Of a stretch of DNA of 64,000 bases, positions 44,874 through 52,953 are shown piece after piece; the first letter of the stretch is position 1, and each line of letters opens with the position of its first letter. Made by a program: the position numbers and the translations under genes. The notes beneath the pieces are model-generated. The model was not told the origin of the DNA, did not search any database, and saw nothing but the letters and a program-made list of their open reading frames with translations. The DNA is from Wenzhouxiangella sp. XN79A. Its GTDB lineage: Bacteria; Pseudomonadota; Gammaproteobacteria; Xanthomonadales; Wenzhouxiangellaceae. Location: positions 1-64,000 of the forward strand of contig NZ_JAAWWS010000168.1 in the NCBI RefSeq assembly GCF_012272825.1. Reading direction: 5' to 3'.

Positions 44874-46091
44874 TTGCCGAACCCCACGCCCGCCCAGCCC
44901 GAACCGACCGCACGACGCCGGATCGCCGTGGTCAGCAGCTCGCGCGCCGACTACGGGCACCTCTACTGGGTACTCCGCGCGCTCGAGGAACGCCCGGAAG
45001 TCGATCTGCGCATCGTCGCCACCGGCGCGCACCTGTCGCCCGGCTTCGGCCACACCGTGGAGGCCTTCGAGGCCGACGGTTTCACGCTGGAGGCCGCGCC
45101 GGAATGCCTGCTCGATTCCGACAGCGACGTCGGCATGGCCAAGACCATCGGCGTCGGCGTGCTGTCGCTGGCCGACCTGTTCGGCCGGCTGCGGCCCGAC
45201 CTGCTGCTGCTGATCGCCGATCGCTACGAGATGCTGGCCCCGGCGGCGGTCGCGCTGGCGCTGAGGATTCCGATCGCCCACATCGAGGGCGGCGACGTCA
45301 GCGAGGGCGCGATCGACGACGCGGTACGCAATGCACTGACCAAGATGGCGCACCTTCACTTCGTACCGACCGCGACCGCGCGCCGGCGGGTGCTGGCGAT
45401 GGGCGAGGCCGACTGGCGGGTTCACGTCAGCGGCGCGCCGTCGCTGGACCACCTGGTTCGCAGCACCCTGCCCGACCGGGCCGGCCTGGAACAGCGGCTG
45501 GCCCTGCCGCTGGACCCCGCGCCGCTGGTCGTCGCGATGCATCCGGTCACGCTGGCCGCCGACGAGACCGCCGACGCCCGCGCGCTGCTCGAAGCACTCG
45601 AACCCGTCGATCGACCGATCGTGTTCTGCTACCCGAACGCCGATGCCGGCTACGCCCGGATCGTCGCGGCCACCCGCGACTTCTGCGGCGATCGACCGGA
45701 TCGACGACTGGTGACCAACCTCGCCCACCTCGACTACTGGGCACTGTTGACGCACGCCGCCGCGCTGCTCGGCAATTCCTCCAGCGGCATCATGGAAACG
45801 CCGTCGCTGGCCCTGCCCTGCGTGAATATCGGCATGCGCCAGGAAAAACGCGAGCGGGCCGCCAACATCATCGACTGCCCCGGCGAGGCCGCATCGATCC
45901 GGGCCGCGATCCAACACGCGCTGGACCCGGCGTTCCGGGCCGGTCTGGCCGGCATGAGCAATCCCTACGGCGACGGCACGGCCGGCGCGCTGATCGCGCA
46001 GGTGCTGGCCGAGACGCCGATCGACGACCGGCTGCGGATCAAGCGCGCGCTGGACCTGGCCGACGGCGACCGGCCGGCGTTCATCCAGTGA
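44874..46091 (+). CDS. UDP-N-acetylglucosamine 2-epimerase, hydrolysing (NeuC-like)
   Basis: A 405-residue GT-B-fold enzyme. RRIAVVSSSRADYGHLYWVL near the N-terminus, the IEGGDVSEGAIDDAVR site and LLGNSSSGIMET are signatures of hydrolysing UDP-HexNAc 2-epimerases (NeuC, LegG). It would release ManNAc or a related sugar for sialic-acid-like synthesis. No ATG exists near the conserved start; the only plausible start is the TTG at 44874, so the exact N-terminus is uncertain. The stop overlaps the aminotransferase GTG. No synthase (NeuB) or CMP-transferase is in the window. Confidence 0.85.
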   Translation: MPNPTPAQPEPTARRRIAVVSSSRADYGHLYWVLRALEERPEVDLRIVATGAHLSPGFGHTVEAFEADGFTLEAAPECLLDSDSDVGMAKTIGVGVLSLADLFGRLRPDLLLLIADRYEMLAPAAVALALRIPIAHIEGGDVSEGAIDDAVRNALTKMAHLHFVPTATARRRVLAMGEADWRVHVSGAPSLDHLVRSTLPDRAGLEQRLALPLDPAPLVVAMHPVTLAADETADARALLEALEPVDRPIVFCYPNADAGYARIVAATRDFCGDRPDRRLVTNLAHLDYWALLTHAAALLGNSSSGIMETPSLALPCVNIGMRQEKRERAANIIDCPGEAASIRAAIQHALDPAFRAGLAGMSNPYGDGTAGALIAQVLAETPIDDRLRIKRALDLADGDRPAFIQ

Positions 46092-47194
46092 GCAGGCCAC
46101 GCATCGGGCTCGCGCGGCCGCGTCTGGGGGACGAGGAACTCCAGGCGCTGGCCGAAACCCTTCGCTCGGGCGTGCTCAGCCGCGGCGAGGCCCTGACCGG
46201 CTTCGAGGCCGACCTGGCCCGGGTGGCCGGCACCCGGAGCGCGGTCGGCGTCAATTCCGGCACCAGCGCGCTGCAGATCGCGCTCGAAGCGCTCGGCATC
46301 GGGGCCGGCGACGAGGTGATCACGGTCAGCTACACCTTCATCGGGACGCTCAACGCAATTGCCCGGACCGGCGCCGAGCCGGTGCTGATCGACGTGGCGC
46401 CGGACAGCCTGAACCTCGACCCGGCCCGCCTGGCCGAAGCCATCACCGAGCGAACCCGCGCGGTGCTGGTCGTCCACCTGTTCGGTCGCCCGGCGCCGAT
46501 GGACGCGATCCGGGCCAGTACCGAACCGGCCGGCCTGGCGATCGTCGAGGACGCCTGCGAGGCGATCGGCGCGCGCTGGCGCGGGCGGCCGGTCGGCGGC
46601 CTCGGCGAGGCCGGCACCTTCGGCTTCTATCCGAACAAGCCGATCGCGACCGGCGAAGGCGGCGTGATCACGCTCGACGACACCGAGCTGGCCACCCGCT
46701 GCCGGCAGCTGCGCAACCAGGGCCTGGATCCGGCGACCGGCACCCGCCACCCGACCCGGCCCGGTCTGAGCACGCGGCTGTCGGAGCTGCAGGCCGCGGT
46801 CGGCCGCATCCAGGTGGCCCGGCTGGCCTCGTCGCTGGCCGACCGCGAGCGCGTGGCGTTGCGCTACCTCGAGCGGCTGGACGGGTGCGCCGGGCTGGAA
46901 CTGCCGGCACCGGCCGGCGCCGACTGCACGATCAGCTGGTTCACCTTTCCGATCCGGGTGCCGGACCGGTCCGCCCGCGACCGGGTCCGGAGCCGGCTGG
47001 CCGAGCGCGGCATCGAGACCGGCATCTACTTCGAGCCGGCCCATCGACTCTCGCCGTACGACCGGACGAAGCTGCGCCATGCCCTGCCGGTCACCGAGTC
47101 CATCGGCGATCGCGGCCTGGCGCTGCCGCTGTATCCGGACCTGGCCGAGGACGACCAGGACCGGGTCTGCGAGGCGCTGCGCGACGCGCTCTGA
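46088..47194 (+). CDS. DegT/DnrJ/EryC1/StrS sugar aminotransferase
   Basis: A 368-residue PLP enzyme that transaminates nucleotide-linked keto-sugars. Conserved parts: LSRGEALTGFEADLARVAGT at the start, GVNSGTSALQIAL phosphate-binding loop, EDACEAIG, and the PLP lysine in FYPNKPIATGEGG. Members usually act with a dehydratase on UDP- or GDP-sugars. The GTG at 46088 overlaps the epimerase stop as GTGA, fixing the start. The pair would fit part of a legionaminic- or pseudaminic-type or O-antigen sugar route, incomplete here. Confidence 0.9.
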   Translation: MSRPRIGLARPRLGDEELQALAETLRSGVLSRGEALTGFEADLARVAGTRSAVGVNSGTSALQIALEALGIGAGDEVITVSYTFIGTLNAIARTGAEPVLIDVAPDSLNLDPARLAEAITERTRAVLVVHLFGRPAPMDAIRASTEPAGLAIVEDACEAIGARWRGRPVGGLGEAGTFGFYPNKPIATGEGGVITLDDTELATRCRQLRNQGLDPATGTRHPTRPGLSTRLSELQAAVGRIQVARLASSLADRERVALRYLERLDGCAGLELPAPAGADCTISWFTFPIRVPDRSARDRVRSRLAERGIETGIYFEPAHRLSPYDRTKLRHALPVTESIGDRGLALPLYPDLAEDDQDRVCEALRDAL

Positions 47195-47212
47195 CGGTGA
47201 TCGAAGCCGGGC

Positions 47213-47605
47213 TCAGTCCCGCGCGCGGCCCGGGTCGCGGGTCAGCGCCAGCTCGAGGCGCTTGAACTCGCGCGCCGTCCAGTTGCGATCGCGCTCCAGG
47301 TTCATCTCGAGGAAGAACCAGAGCTTCAGCGCGCTGAGCCCACTGGACGCGGCCAGCGCGATCACGCCCCAGAACACGCGGTCGTCGACGCTGGCGGCGG
47401 TGAAGAACTCGAAGCCGCTCCACAGCGTGATCCCGAACAGGGCCAGCGTGAGCAGCATCGCGAACGCCGCCCAGCGGCGCCAGGTGCCGGTGAACACCCG
47501 GTACAGGGCGCCGAACACGCCGTGCTCGGCCGTGCCGAGATCGCCCAGCGCTTCGTCGCGCCGCACCAGTTCTTCGCGGATCCTGTCATCGACGTTCATG
47601 GTCAT
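47213..47605 (-). CDS. DUF6768-like membrane protein
   Basis: A 130-residue protein with two hydrophobic helices (about 45-62 and 78-97) inside a charged, helical sequence; it starts MTMNVDDRIREELVRRDEAL. The pattern fits, from memory, the DUF6768 family, commonly located after an ECF sigma factor. A membrane protein coupled to a sigma factor may act as its anti-sigma factor. The ATG at 47605 overlaps the sigma stop as ATGA. Confidence 0.75.
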   Translation of the reverse strand: MTMNVDDRIREELVRRDEALGDLGTAEHGVFGALYRVFTGTWRRWAAFAMLLTLALFGITLWSGFEFFTAASVDDRVFWGVIALAASSGLSALKLWFFLEMNLERDRNWTAREFKRLELALTRDPGRARD

Positions 47606-48135
47606 TCTCCTTCCAGGGTCTGTTGCAGTTGCCGCCGCGCGCGGAACAACCGCGACTTGACGGTGCCTGCCGGGACGTCCTGGACGTGCGCGATCTCGCG
47701 CACCGCCAGGCCCCGGCGATAGAACAGCTCGAGGGTCTCGCGCTCGAGTTCGGGCAGCGCGTCCAGCGCCGTCCGGATGCTCAGACGCTGCTCGCGCCGC
47801 TCGCTGTCGTCCGGACCGGCCAGCACGTCGGCGTCCACGCCGTCCAACGGTGTTTCGGCCCGGCGCTGTCGTCCGCGCAGCGCGTCGAGCGTGCGCCAGC
47901 GCACCGCGTGGTACACCCAGCTGCGGAACGCCCGCGGATCATCGAGCCGGCGCAGCCGCCGGCTCACGGTCAGCCAGGCATCCTGGACCGCATCGCGCGC
48001 CATCGCCGGCTCCCGGCACAGGCTGTGCGCGTAGCGGACCAGGTCGGCGTGGTGATGACGCACCAGCGCATCCAGCGCCGCGCGGCGGCCGCGCTGGGCG
48101 TCGAGGACGAGCAGGTCGTGTTCGGCGTCGCGCAT
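47602..48135 (-). CDS. ECF-type RNA polymerase sigma factor
   Basis: A 177-residue sigma factor with region 2 (LVRYAHSLCREPAMARDAVQ then DAWLTVSRRL) and region 4 (LPELERETLELFYRRGLAV and a DVPAGTVKSRLFRARRQL helix-turn-helix). Regions 1 and 3 are missing, so it is an ECF factor. Its regulon is unknown. An ECF-like promoter lies just upstream, which would allow autoregulation. The UnbV operon ends 100 bp upstream on the same strand, so read-through is possible. The next gene is a coupled membrane protein. Confidence 0.9.
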   Translation of the reverse strand: MRDAEHDLLVLDAQRGRRAALDALVRHHHADLVRYAHSLCREPAMARDAVQDAWLTVSRRLRRLDDPRAFRSWVYHAVRWRTLDALRGRQRRAETPLDGVDADVLAGPDDSERREQRLSIRTALDALPELERETLELFYRRGLAVREIAHVQDVPAGTVKSRLFRARRQLQQTLEGE

Positions 48136-48164
48136 GGCGGCCTCGGGTCCGGTCTCGTTCAGAC

Positions 48165-48189
48165 GACGGGCGAAACGACGGATCGGTTC
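48165..48189 (-). promoter_or_regulatory. Possible ECF-type promoter of the sigma factor
   Basis: Read on the minus strand, GAACC (48189-48185) and CGTC (48168-48165) are 16 bp apart. This matches the general ECF pattern (GAAC-rich -35, CGTC-like -10). It ends 30 bp before the sigma gene ATG. Confidence 0.35.
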
Positions 48190-48235
48190 ACGGCCCGGCG
48201 CGAGATCGACCCGGCGTCCGGGCCGCGAACCCGGT

Positions 48236-50101
48236 TCAGGGGGAGGCCGATGCCGATCCCGGATGGACGAGCGTGATGGTCCGGTCGGCGGCGACGTCGC
48301 TCCGCTCACCGACCCGGCCGTCCGGCCAGCGGACCCGGATGCGATCGACGCGCTCGGCATTGCCCAGCCCGAAGCTGGCCACCGGCTCGACCTGCGACAG
48401 GTAGCTGCGCGTCGGCATGATCGTGCGCTGCTGGTCGCGCCCGTCGATCGTGACCGTGATCTCGGCGCCGATGCCGCGCGGGTTGCCGGGCGGGCCCTCG
48501 AGCGACACCCGCAGCCAGCCGGCCTCGGGCGCCGGGTCGCCGTCGAGCAGCAACGGCGCACCGCCGATCTGGGTCAGGACCAGCTCCAGCCGGCCGTCGC
48601 CGTCGAAGTCGGCGTAGGCCGCCGCGCGACCGACGATCGGACGCGCCAGGTCACCGATCGCCGTGGCCGGAACCTGCACGAACGGCGGCCGGCAGTCCGG
48701 CCCGCAGTTCCAGAACAGCTGGGCCGACTGGGCGTAGCGCTGCGAGGCCTGGACCCGGTGGATCTCGTTCTCGACGTGTCCATTGGCCTGCATGAAGTCC
48801 AGCCGGCCGTCGAGGTCGTAGTCGAAGAAGAACAGGCCGAAGGTCAGCGCCGCGCGCGACGGCGCGCCGATGCCGCGGCCGATCGCCTCGTCGGCGAAGG
48901 TCGTGCCGTCGCGGCTCACGTACAGCGAGCTCATTTCGTTGGCGAAGTTGCCGATGCCGATCGCCAGCGCATCGTCGAGCCGGACCGCGTCGATGCCCAT
49001 CGCGCCGGTCGCCATACCGTTGCGGTCGAAGCCCAGGCCGAGCAGCGTGCCGGCCTCCTCGAAGGTGCCGTCGCCGCGGTTGATGTAGGCGAAGTTGCGC
49101 ACCGTGTCGTTGGCCACGACCACGTCCAGGTCGCCGTCGCCGTCGAGATCGGTCGGCATCAGCGCCAGGCCCTTGCCGACGGCGGTCCCGGTCGCGCTGT
49201 TGGTCACGTGCAGGCCGGCGGCCTCGGCGACCTCGTCGAAGGTCCCGTCGCCGCGGTTGCGGTAGAAGTACGGCTGGGTGCCGGCGAAGTTGGTCGGCGG
49301 GCCGTAGGCGCGGCCGATGCCCGTGAGTCGGTAGTCGACCTCGAAGTCGATGGCGCGCGACCACTCGACGTAGTTCAGCACCAGCAGGTCCAGGTCGCCG
49401 TCGGCGTCGGCGTCGAAGAAGCCGGCGCTGGTGCTCCAGGCGGTCTCGCCCCCGACCACGCCGGCCGCATCGCCGGCCTCGACGAAGCCGTCCGGTCGGT
49501 TCAGGAACAGCCGATTGGGCCCGACGGCGGTCAGGAACACGTCGTCGCGGCCGTCGCCGTCGACATCGCCGACCGCGACCCCCATGCCGTAACCGTGGGC
49601 GCCGGCCAGCCCGCTTTCGGCCGTCACCTCGGCGAACCGCCCGCCGTCGTTGCGGTACAGCCGCAGCGTGTCGACCGCAGCGGTCCCGTCCGGGGCATCG
49701 GGCCAGTGGCCGGAGTTGACGAACAGCAGGTCGGGATCGCCGTCGAGGTCGAAATCCAACACCGCCACGCCGCCGCCCATGGTTTCGGGCAGCAACCGGT
49801 CGCCGGTCGCGCCGTTGACGTGGACGAAGTCGATGCCGGCCTCGGCGGCGATGTCGATGTAACGGGCCGGCGGGGCGTCCGGGGTCGCGTCGCGCTCGAG
49901 CAGACGGGCCAGGTCCGGCGACGATTCTTCGACCGGTGCATCCTCGCGGCCGGTGCGCAAGGTCAGCACGGCCCACGCGGTCAGCGCGACGGCGACGATC
50001 GCCGCCAGCGCGATCAGCGAGCGCCGGAAGGCGATGCCGATGACCCGGTCGTCCTGGACCGCGTCGTCATCGGGATCGGAATCGCGCCGTGGGTCGGTCA
50101 C
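48236..50101 (-). CDS. Membrane-anchored FG-GAP/ASPIC-UnbV protein
   Basis: A 621-residue protein with a cytoplasmic N-terminus, one signal-anchor helix (about residues 28-47, SLIALAAIVAVALTAWAV) and an external propeller. VCBS/FG-GAP loops recur (VLDFDLDGDPDLLFV, VGDVDGDGRDDVFL, FDYDLDGRLDFM), and the ASPIC/UnbV tail is VRWPDGRVG near the C-terminus. The GTG at 50101 overlaps the pentaheme gene stop as GTGA. It is the last gene of the nitrilase-lipoprotein-cytochrome-UnbV operon. No enzymatic residues are recognisable; a structural or ligand-binding role is likely. Confidence 0.87.
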   Translation of the reverse strand: MTDPRRDSDPDDDAVQDDRVIGIAFRRSLIALAAIVAVALTAWAVLTLRTGREDAPVEESSPDLARLLERDATPDAPPARYIDIAAEAGIDFVHVNGATGDRLLPETMGGGVAVLDFDLDGDPDLLFVNSGHWPDAPDGTAAVDTLRLYRNDGGRFAEVTAESGLAGAHGYGMGVAVGDVDGDGRDDVFLTAVGPNRLFLNRPDGFVEAGDAAGVVGGETAWSTSAGFFDADADGDLDLLVLNYVEWSRAIDFEVDYRLTGIGRAYGPPTNFAGTQPYFYRNRGDGTFDEVAEAAGLHVTNSATGTAVGKGLALMPTDLDGDGDLDVVVANDTVRNFAYINRGDGTFEEAGTLLGLGFDRNGMATGAMGIDAVRLDDALAIGIGNFANEMSSLYVSRDGTTFADEAIGRGIGAPSRAALTFGLFFFDYDLDGRLDFMQANGHVENEIHRVQASQRYAQSAQLFWNCGPDCRPPFVQVPATAIGDLARPIVGRAAAYADFDGDGRLELVLTQIGGAPLLLDGDPAPEAGWLRVSLEGPPGNPRGIGAEITVTIDGRDQQRTIMPTRSYLSQVEPVASFGLGNAERVDRIRVRWPDGRVGERSDVAADRTITLVHPGSASASP

Positions 50102-52953
50102 GGTCCGGAGACTCCGTCGTCGGACGAGCGGCCGTCCTGGACCAGGGCCGGTTCGGCCCGCGGCGCGCGGCGCCGCCCGACCTCCGGCGCGGTCAGCGGA
50201 AACATCGCGCGACCCTCGCGCTGCAGGTCGAGGATCACGACCGGGTCGGCGAGGTGATCGGCCGCCGGATCGGCGCGCCGGGCCGCGGCGACGGCCCGGT
50301 CGCGCGCGTTGTCGTCGATGCGGTATTTCTCGTACGCCTGGGCGTGCCGGTCCGCCGCCTCCACATCGCCCAGGCCTCGCTGGGCGCGCGCCCGGTTGTA
50401 GTGGGCCTCGGCGTTCTCCGGGTCCTGGACCAGCGCGGCCTCGAACCAGCGGGACGCCTCGGCCAGCGCCAGCTGCCGGTCTTCCTCGTTGCCCTGCTGA
50501 CCGGCCACTTCGAGCCAGGTCAGGCCCAGCTGGTTGAGCAGCCGGTAGTCCCGCGAGAAGTCGAAGCCGCGCCGTCGGGCTTCGTTGAACCGGGTCTCCG
50601 CCAGCGCGGTGAACTGCTCGATGGCTTCGGCGAACCGTCCGCGCTCGAACAGCAGCCGGCCGGAGAACCAGGCCAGCGACCACGGCGGCGGCGGGTTCTC
50701 GTGCGCGCCGGCGCGCGCCAGCGCATCGGCCGCCTCGTCGAGCCGGCCCTCGGCGAGGTAGACCCGGGCGAGATTCATCGGTCCGTTGGCGTTGCCCAGC
50801 GCTTCGACCCGGGCGAAGACCTCCTCGGCCTGGCGCAACTGGCGGCGCTCGGGCTTGCGCAGCAGCGCGATGCCGTAATCGTTCCAGCGCTGCCACTCGG
50901 GAATGTCGCGCGGCGCCACGGCCCGGCCGGCGTCGGGTCCGCTGCCGATCGGGAACACCACGCGGTCCTCGTCGATGACACTGATCGGCAGGTCGTTGAC
51001 GTAGTCGTCGCCGTAGACGTGGGCCATGATCGTGGCATCGAACTTGCGGTAGTTCAGCCGGATCCGCACGTCCAGTTCCCCGGTCAGGCCCTCGGGCACC
51101 TCGAGCCGGTAGTGCACGACGTCGGCCGCACCCGGCGGGATCTGGTGGTTGTACAGCGGCGTGAAGATGTCCTCGGCATTGCGCCGCTCGATCCGGTTGC
51201 CGAACCGGTCGAGCATGTAGACGTTGACGAAATGGGTCCACGGATCGACCGCGTGGCGCTCCGGCTCCAGCCCGCCGCTGTGGCCGATCCGGCGGCCCTC
51301 GTGCAGCACCTCGACCTCGACCCAGACCTCGTTGGAGTCGGTCGTGCCCTGGGTGAACAGGTGACCGAGCGTCGTCGTCCTCAGCACGGCCTGCAGCAGG
51401 TAGGCCCGGCCCGGCTCCAGCGCCGGGACGCTCGGCCGGACCGGGCCGATCAGTTTTCCGTCGATCTCGCCGTCGGCGCGCAGGGCGACCAGGTCGACGC
51501 GCACGGATCCGTCGAGGAACGCGCGGTGCGCCTCGATGGTCGCCTCGTCGAGGCCCAGCAGGTGCGGAATCGCGGTATTGGCGCTGGGGAACATGTGGTC
51601 GTGGACGGTCAGCCGGCCGCTGTCGTCGTTGCGATCGGCGGCAAAGTCGTCGGACGCCACCAGCGGCATGTGGCAGCCGTTGCAGCCCGGCTCGGCCTGC
51701 TGGGGATAGTAGAAGCTGGTCACGCCGTGACCGGACACACCGCTGAGCAGGAACGAGTCGTAGTGGTTCTGGCCCCGCAACCACTTGTACTGGTTCAGCT
51801 GCTCCGGGATGCTGACCTTGTGGCAGGTCCCGCAGAATTCCGGCGACTCGTGGAACGGCTTCAGGAAGGTGCGCTGGTGGAAGCCCGGATTGGCCTTGAT
51901 CAACTGGCCGTTGACCCACTGCAGGAACGCGTTGTCGGACTGCGCGAACGGGTAGTGGATCGGCTCCTCGATGGTGAAGTCGCCGTTGCCCTTGGGGCTG
52001 TTGACGTGGGTGATCGCGTGGCAGCCGGTGCAGGTGATGCCGGCCTGGGAGGTCGGATCGTTGACGTCGTCGTAGTCCGGGTCGTCGAAGGCGCCGGACA
52101 GCAGCGGAACCGGGTCGTGGCAGCCGGCGCAGAAGCGCGCGGCGTCCATCGTGCCGTCGATCTCCATCGAGCGTTCGCGCGTGTTGCGCACGGCGAACAG
52201 GTAGACCGGGTTGTTGAACGACGAGAAGCGATGCACGCTCTGGCTCCACTGGGCGTGGGCGTCGACATGGCACTGCTGGCAGTAGCCGTCCATCATCAGG
52301 GTCTCGGCCGGGATGTGCCGGCCGGTGGCCGAGCGGGTCAGCGCCGGCGTGAAGTCGACCTCGCCTTCGGCTCCGGGCCGGTTCCACTGGCGCGGGTCCT
52401 GGGTCTCGAGCACGACGATGGCGGCCACGAACACGGCGCCGACGCCGGCGACCTTCAGCCCCATGCCCCAGCGGATCTTCGGGCCGGCCAGCCGGTGCAG
52501 CACGAAGGCCCAGACCGCCAGCAGCGGCGTGATCACGTGGGCCCAGTAGGCCGCGTTGCGGACCAGCGGGTCGTTGATCGCGAAGAAGTCGAAGCGGACC
52601 AGCAGCAGCCCGGAGACCAGCAGCACCAGCACGATCGCCATCAGCCCCAGCCCGGCGTAGACCGCGCGGCGGTTCGGCCGTTTCCAGGCGCGCGCGGCGT
52701 GGATGCCCATGAACACCAGCAGCGGCACGATGATCAGCAGCCCGACGGCCAGGTGGAACAGGAACATCACCTGGTAGGCGTAGCCCTGGAAGGTCTCGCC
52801 GGTCCACCATTCCGATAACGTGACCGACGCGAGGTAGCCGGAGTTGATCGCCAGCAGTGCGAAGGCGACCAGCAGCGCGACCAGCAGGATGCGAAGGCGC
52901 GGGCCGACCGCTTTCTTCGGCCGCTTCCGCGTCGCGACAGCCGGTCCGCTCAT
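50098..52953 (-). CDS. Membrane pentaheme cytochrome c with TPR tail
   Basis: A 951-residue protein. The first about 185 residues have five likely membrane helices with histidines at 67, 85, 139 and 153, suggesting b-haem ligands. The periplasmic part has five CxxCH haem sites at 225, 275, 308, 374 and 424, ending with CNGCHMP, in a cytochrome c554-like arrangement. A beta-rich domain follows (about 470-690), then TPR repeats (about 700-905). This would move electrons between the quinone pool and a periplasmic substrate, an inference. The ATG at 52953 overlaps the upstream stop (TGATG). Confidence 0.87.
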   Translation of the reverse strand: MSGPAVATRKRPKKAVGPRLRILLVALLVAFALLAINSGYLASVTLSEWWTGETFQGYAYQVMFLFHLAVGLLIIVPLLVFMGIHAARAWKRPNRRAVYAGLGLMAIVLVLLVSGLLLVRFDFFAINDPLVRNAAYWAHVITPLLAVWAFVLHRLAGPKIRWGMGLKVAGVGAVFVAAIVVLETQDPRQWNRPGAEGEVDFTPALTRSATGRHIPAETLMMDGYCQQCHVDAHAQWSQSVHRFSSFNNPVYLFAVRNTRERSMEIDGTMDAARFCAGCHDPVPLLSGAFDDPDYDDVNDPTSQAGITCTGCHAITHVNSPKGNGDFTIEEPIHYPFAQSDNAFLQWVNGQLIKANPGFHQRTFLKPFHESPEFCGTCHKVSIPEQLNQYKWLRGQNHYDSFLLSGVSGHGVTSFYYPQQAEPGCNGCHMPLVASDDFAADRNDDSGRLTVHDHMFPSANTAIPHLLGLDEATIEAHRAFLDGSVRVDLVALRADGEIDGKLIGPVRPSVPALEPGRAYLLQAVLRTTTLGHLFTQGTTDSNEVWVEVEVLHEGRRIGHSGGLEPERHAVDPWTHFVNVYMLDRFGNRIERRNAEDIFTPLYNHQIPPGAADVVHYRLEVPEGLTGELDVRIRLNYRKFDATIMAHVYGDDYVNDLPISVIDEDRVVFPIGSGPDAGRAVAPRDIPEWQRWNDYGIALLRKPERRQLRQAEEVFARVEALGNANGPMNLARVYLAEGRLDEAADALARAGAHENPPPPWSLAWFSGRLLFERGRFAEAIEQFTALAETRFNEARRRGFDFSRDYRLLNQLGLTWLEVAGQQGNEEDRQLALAEASRWFEAALVQDPENAEAHYNRARAQRGLGDVEAADRHAQAYEKYRIDDNARDRAVAAARRADPAADHLADPVVILDLQREGRAMFPLTAPEVGRRRAPRAEPALVQDGRSSDDGVSGP

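Noticed and set aside
42863..47194. A 1443-codon frame running into the aminotransferase
   Set aside because: The first 1075 codons lie opposite or across the UnbV and epimerase genes with no family match. The GTG at 46088 overlaps the epimerase stop.
48236..52810. A 1524-codon frame that would fuse the UnbV protein to upstream sequence
   Set aside because: The part before 50101 is antisense-like, Arg/Pro-rich and overlaps the pentaheme gene in another frame. The GTG at 50101 with a stop-start overlap is the natural start.
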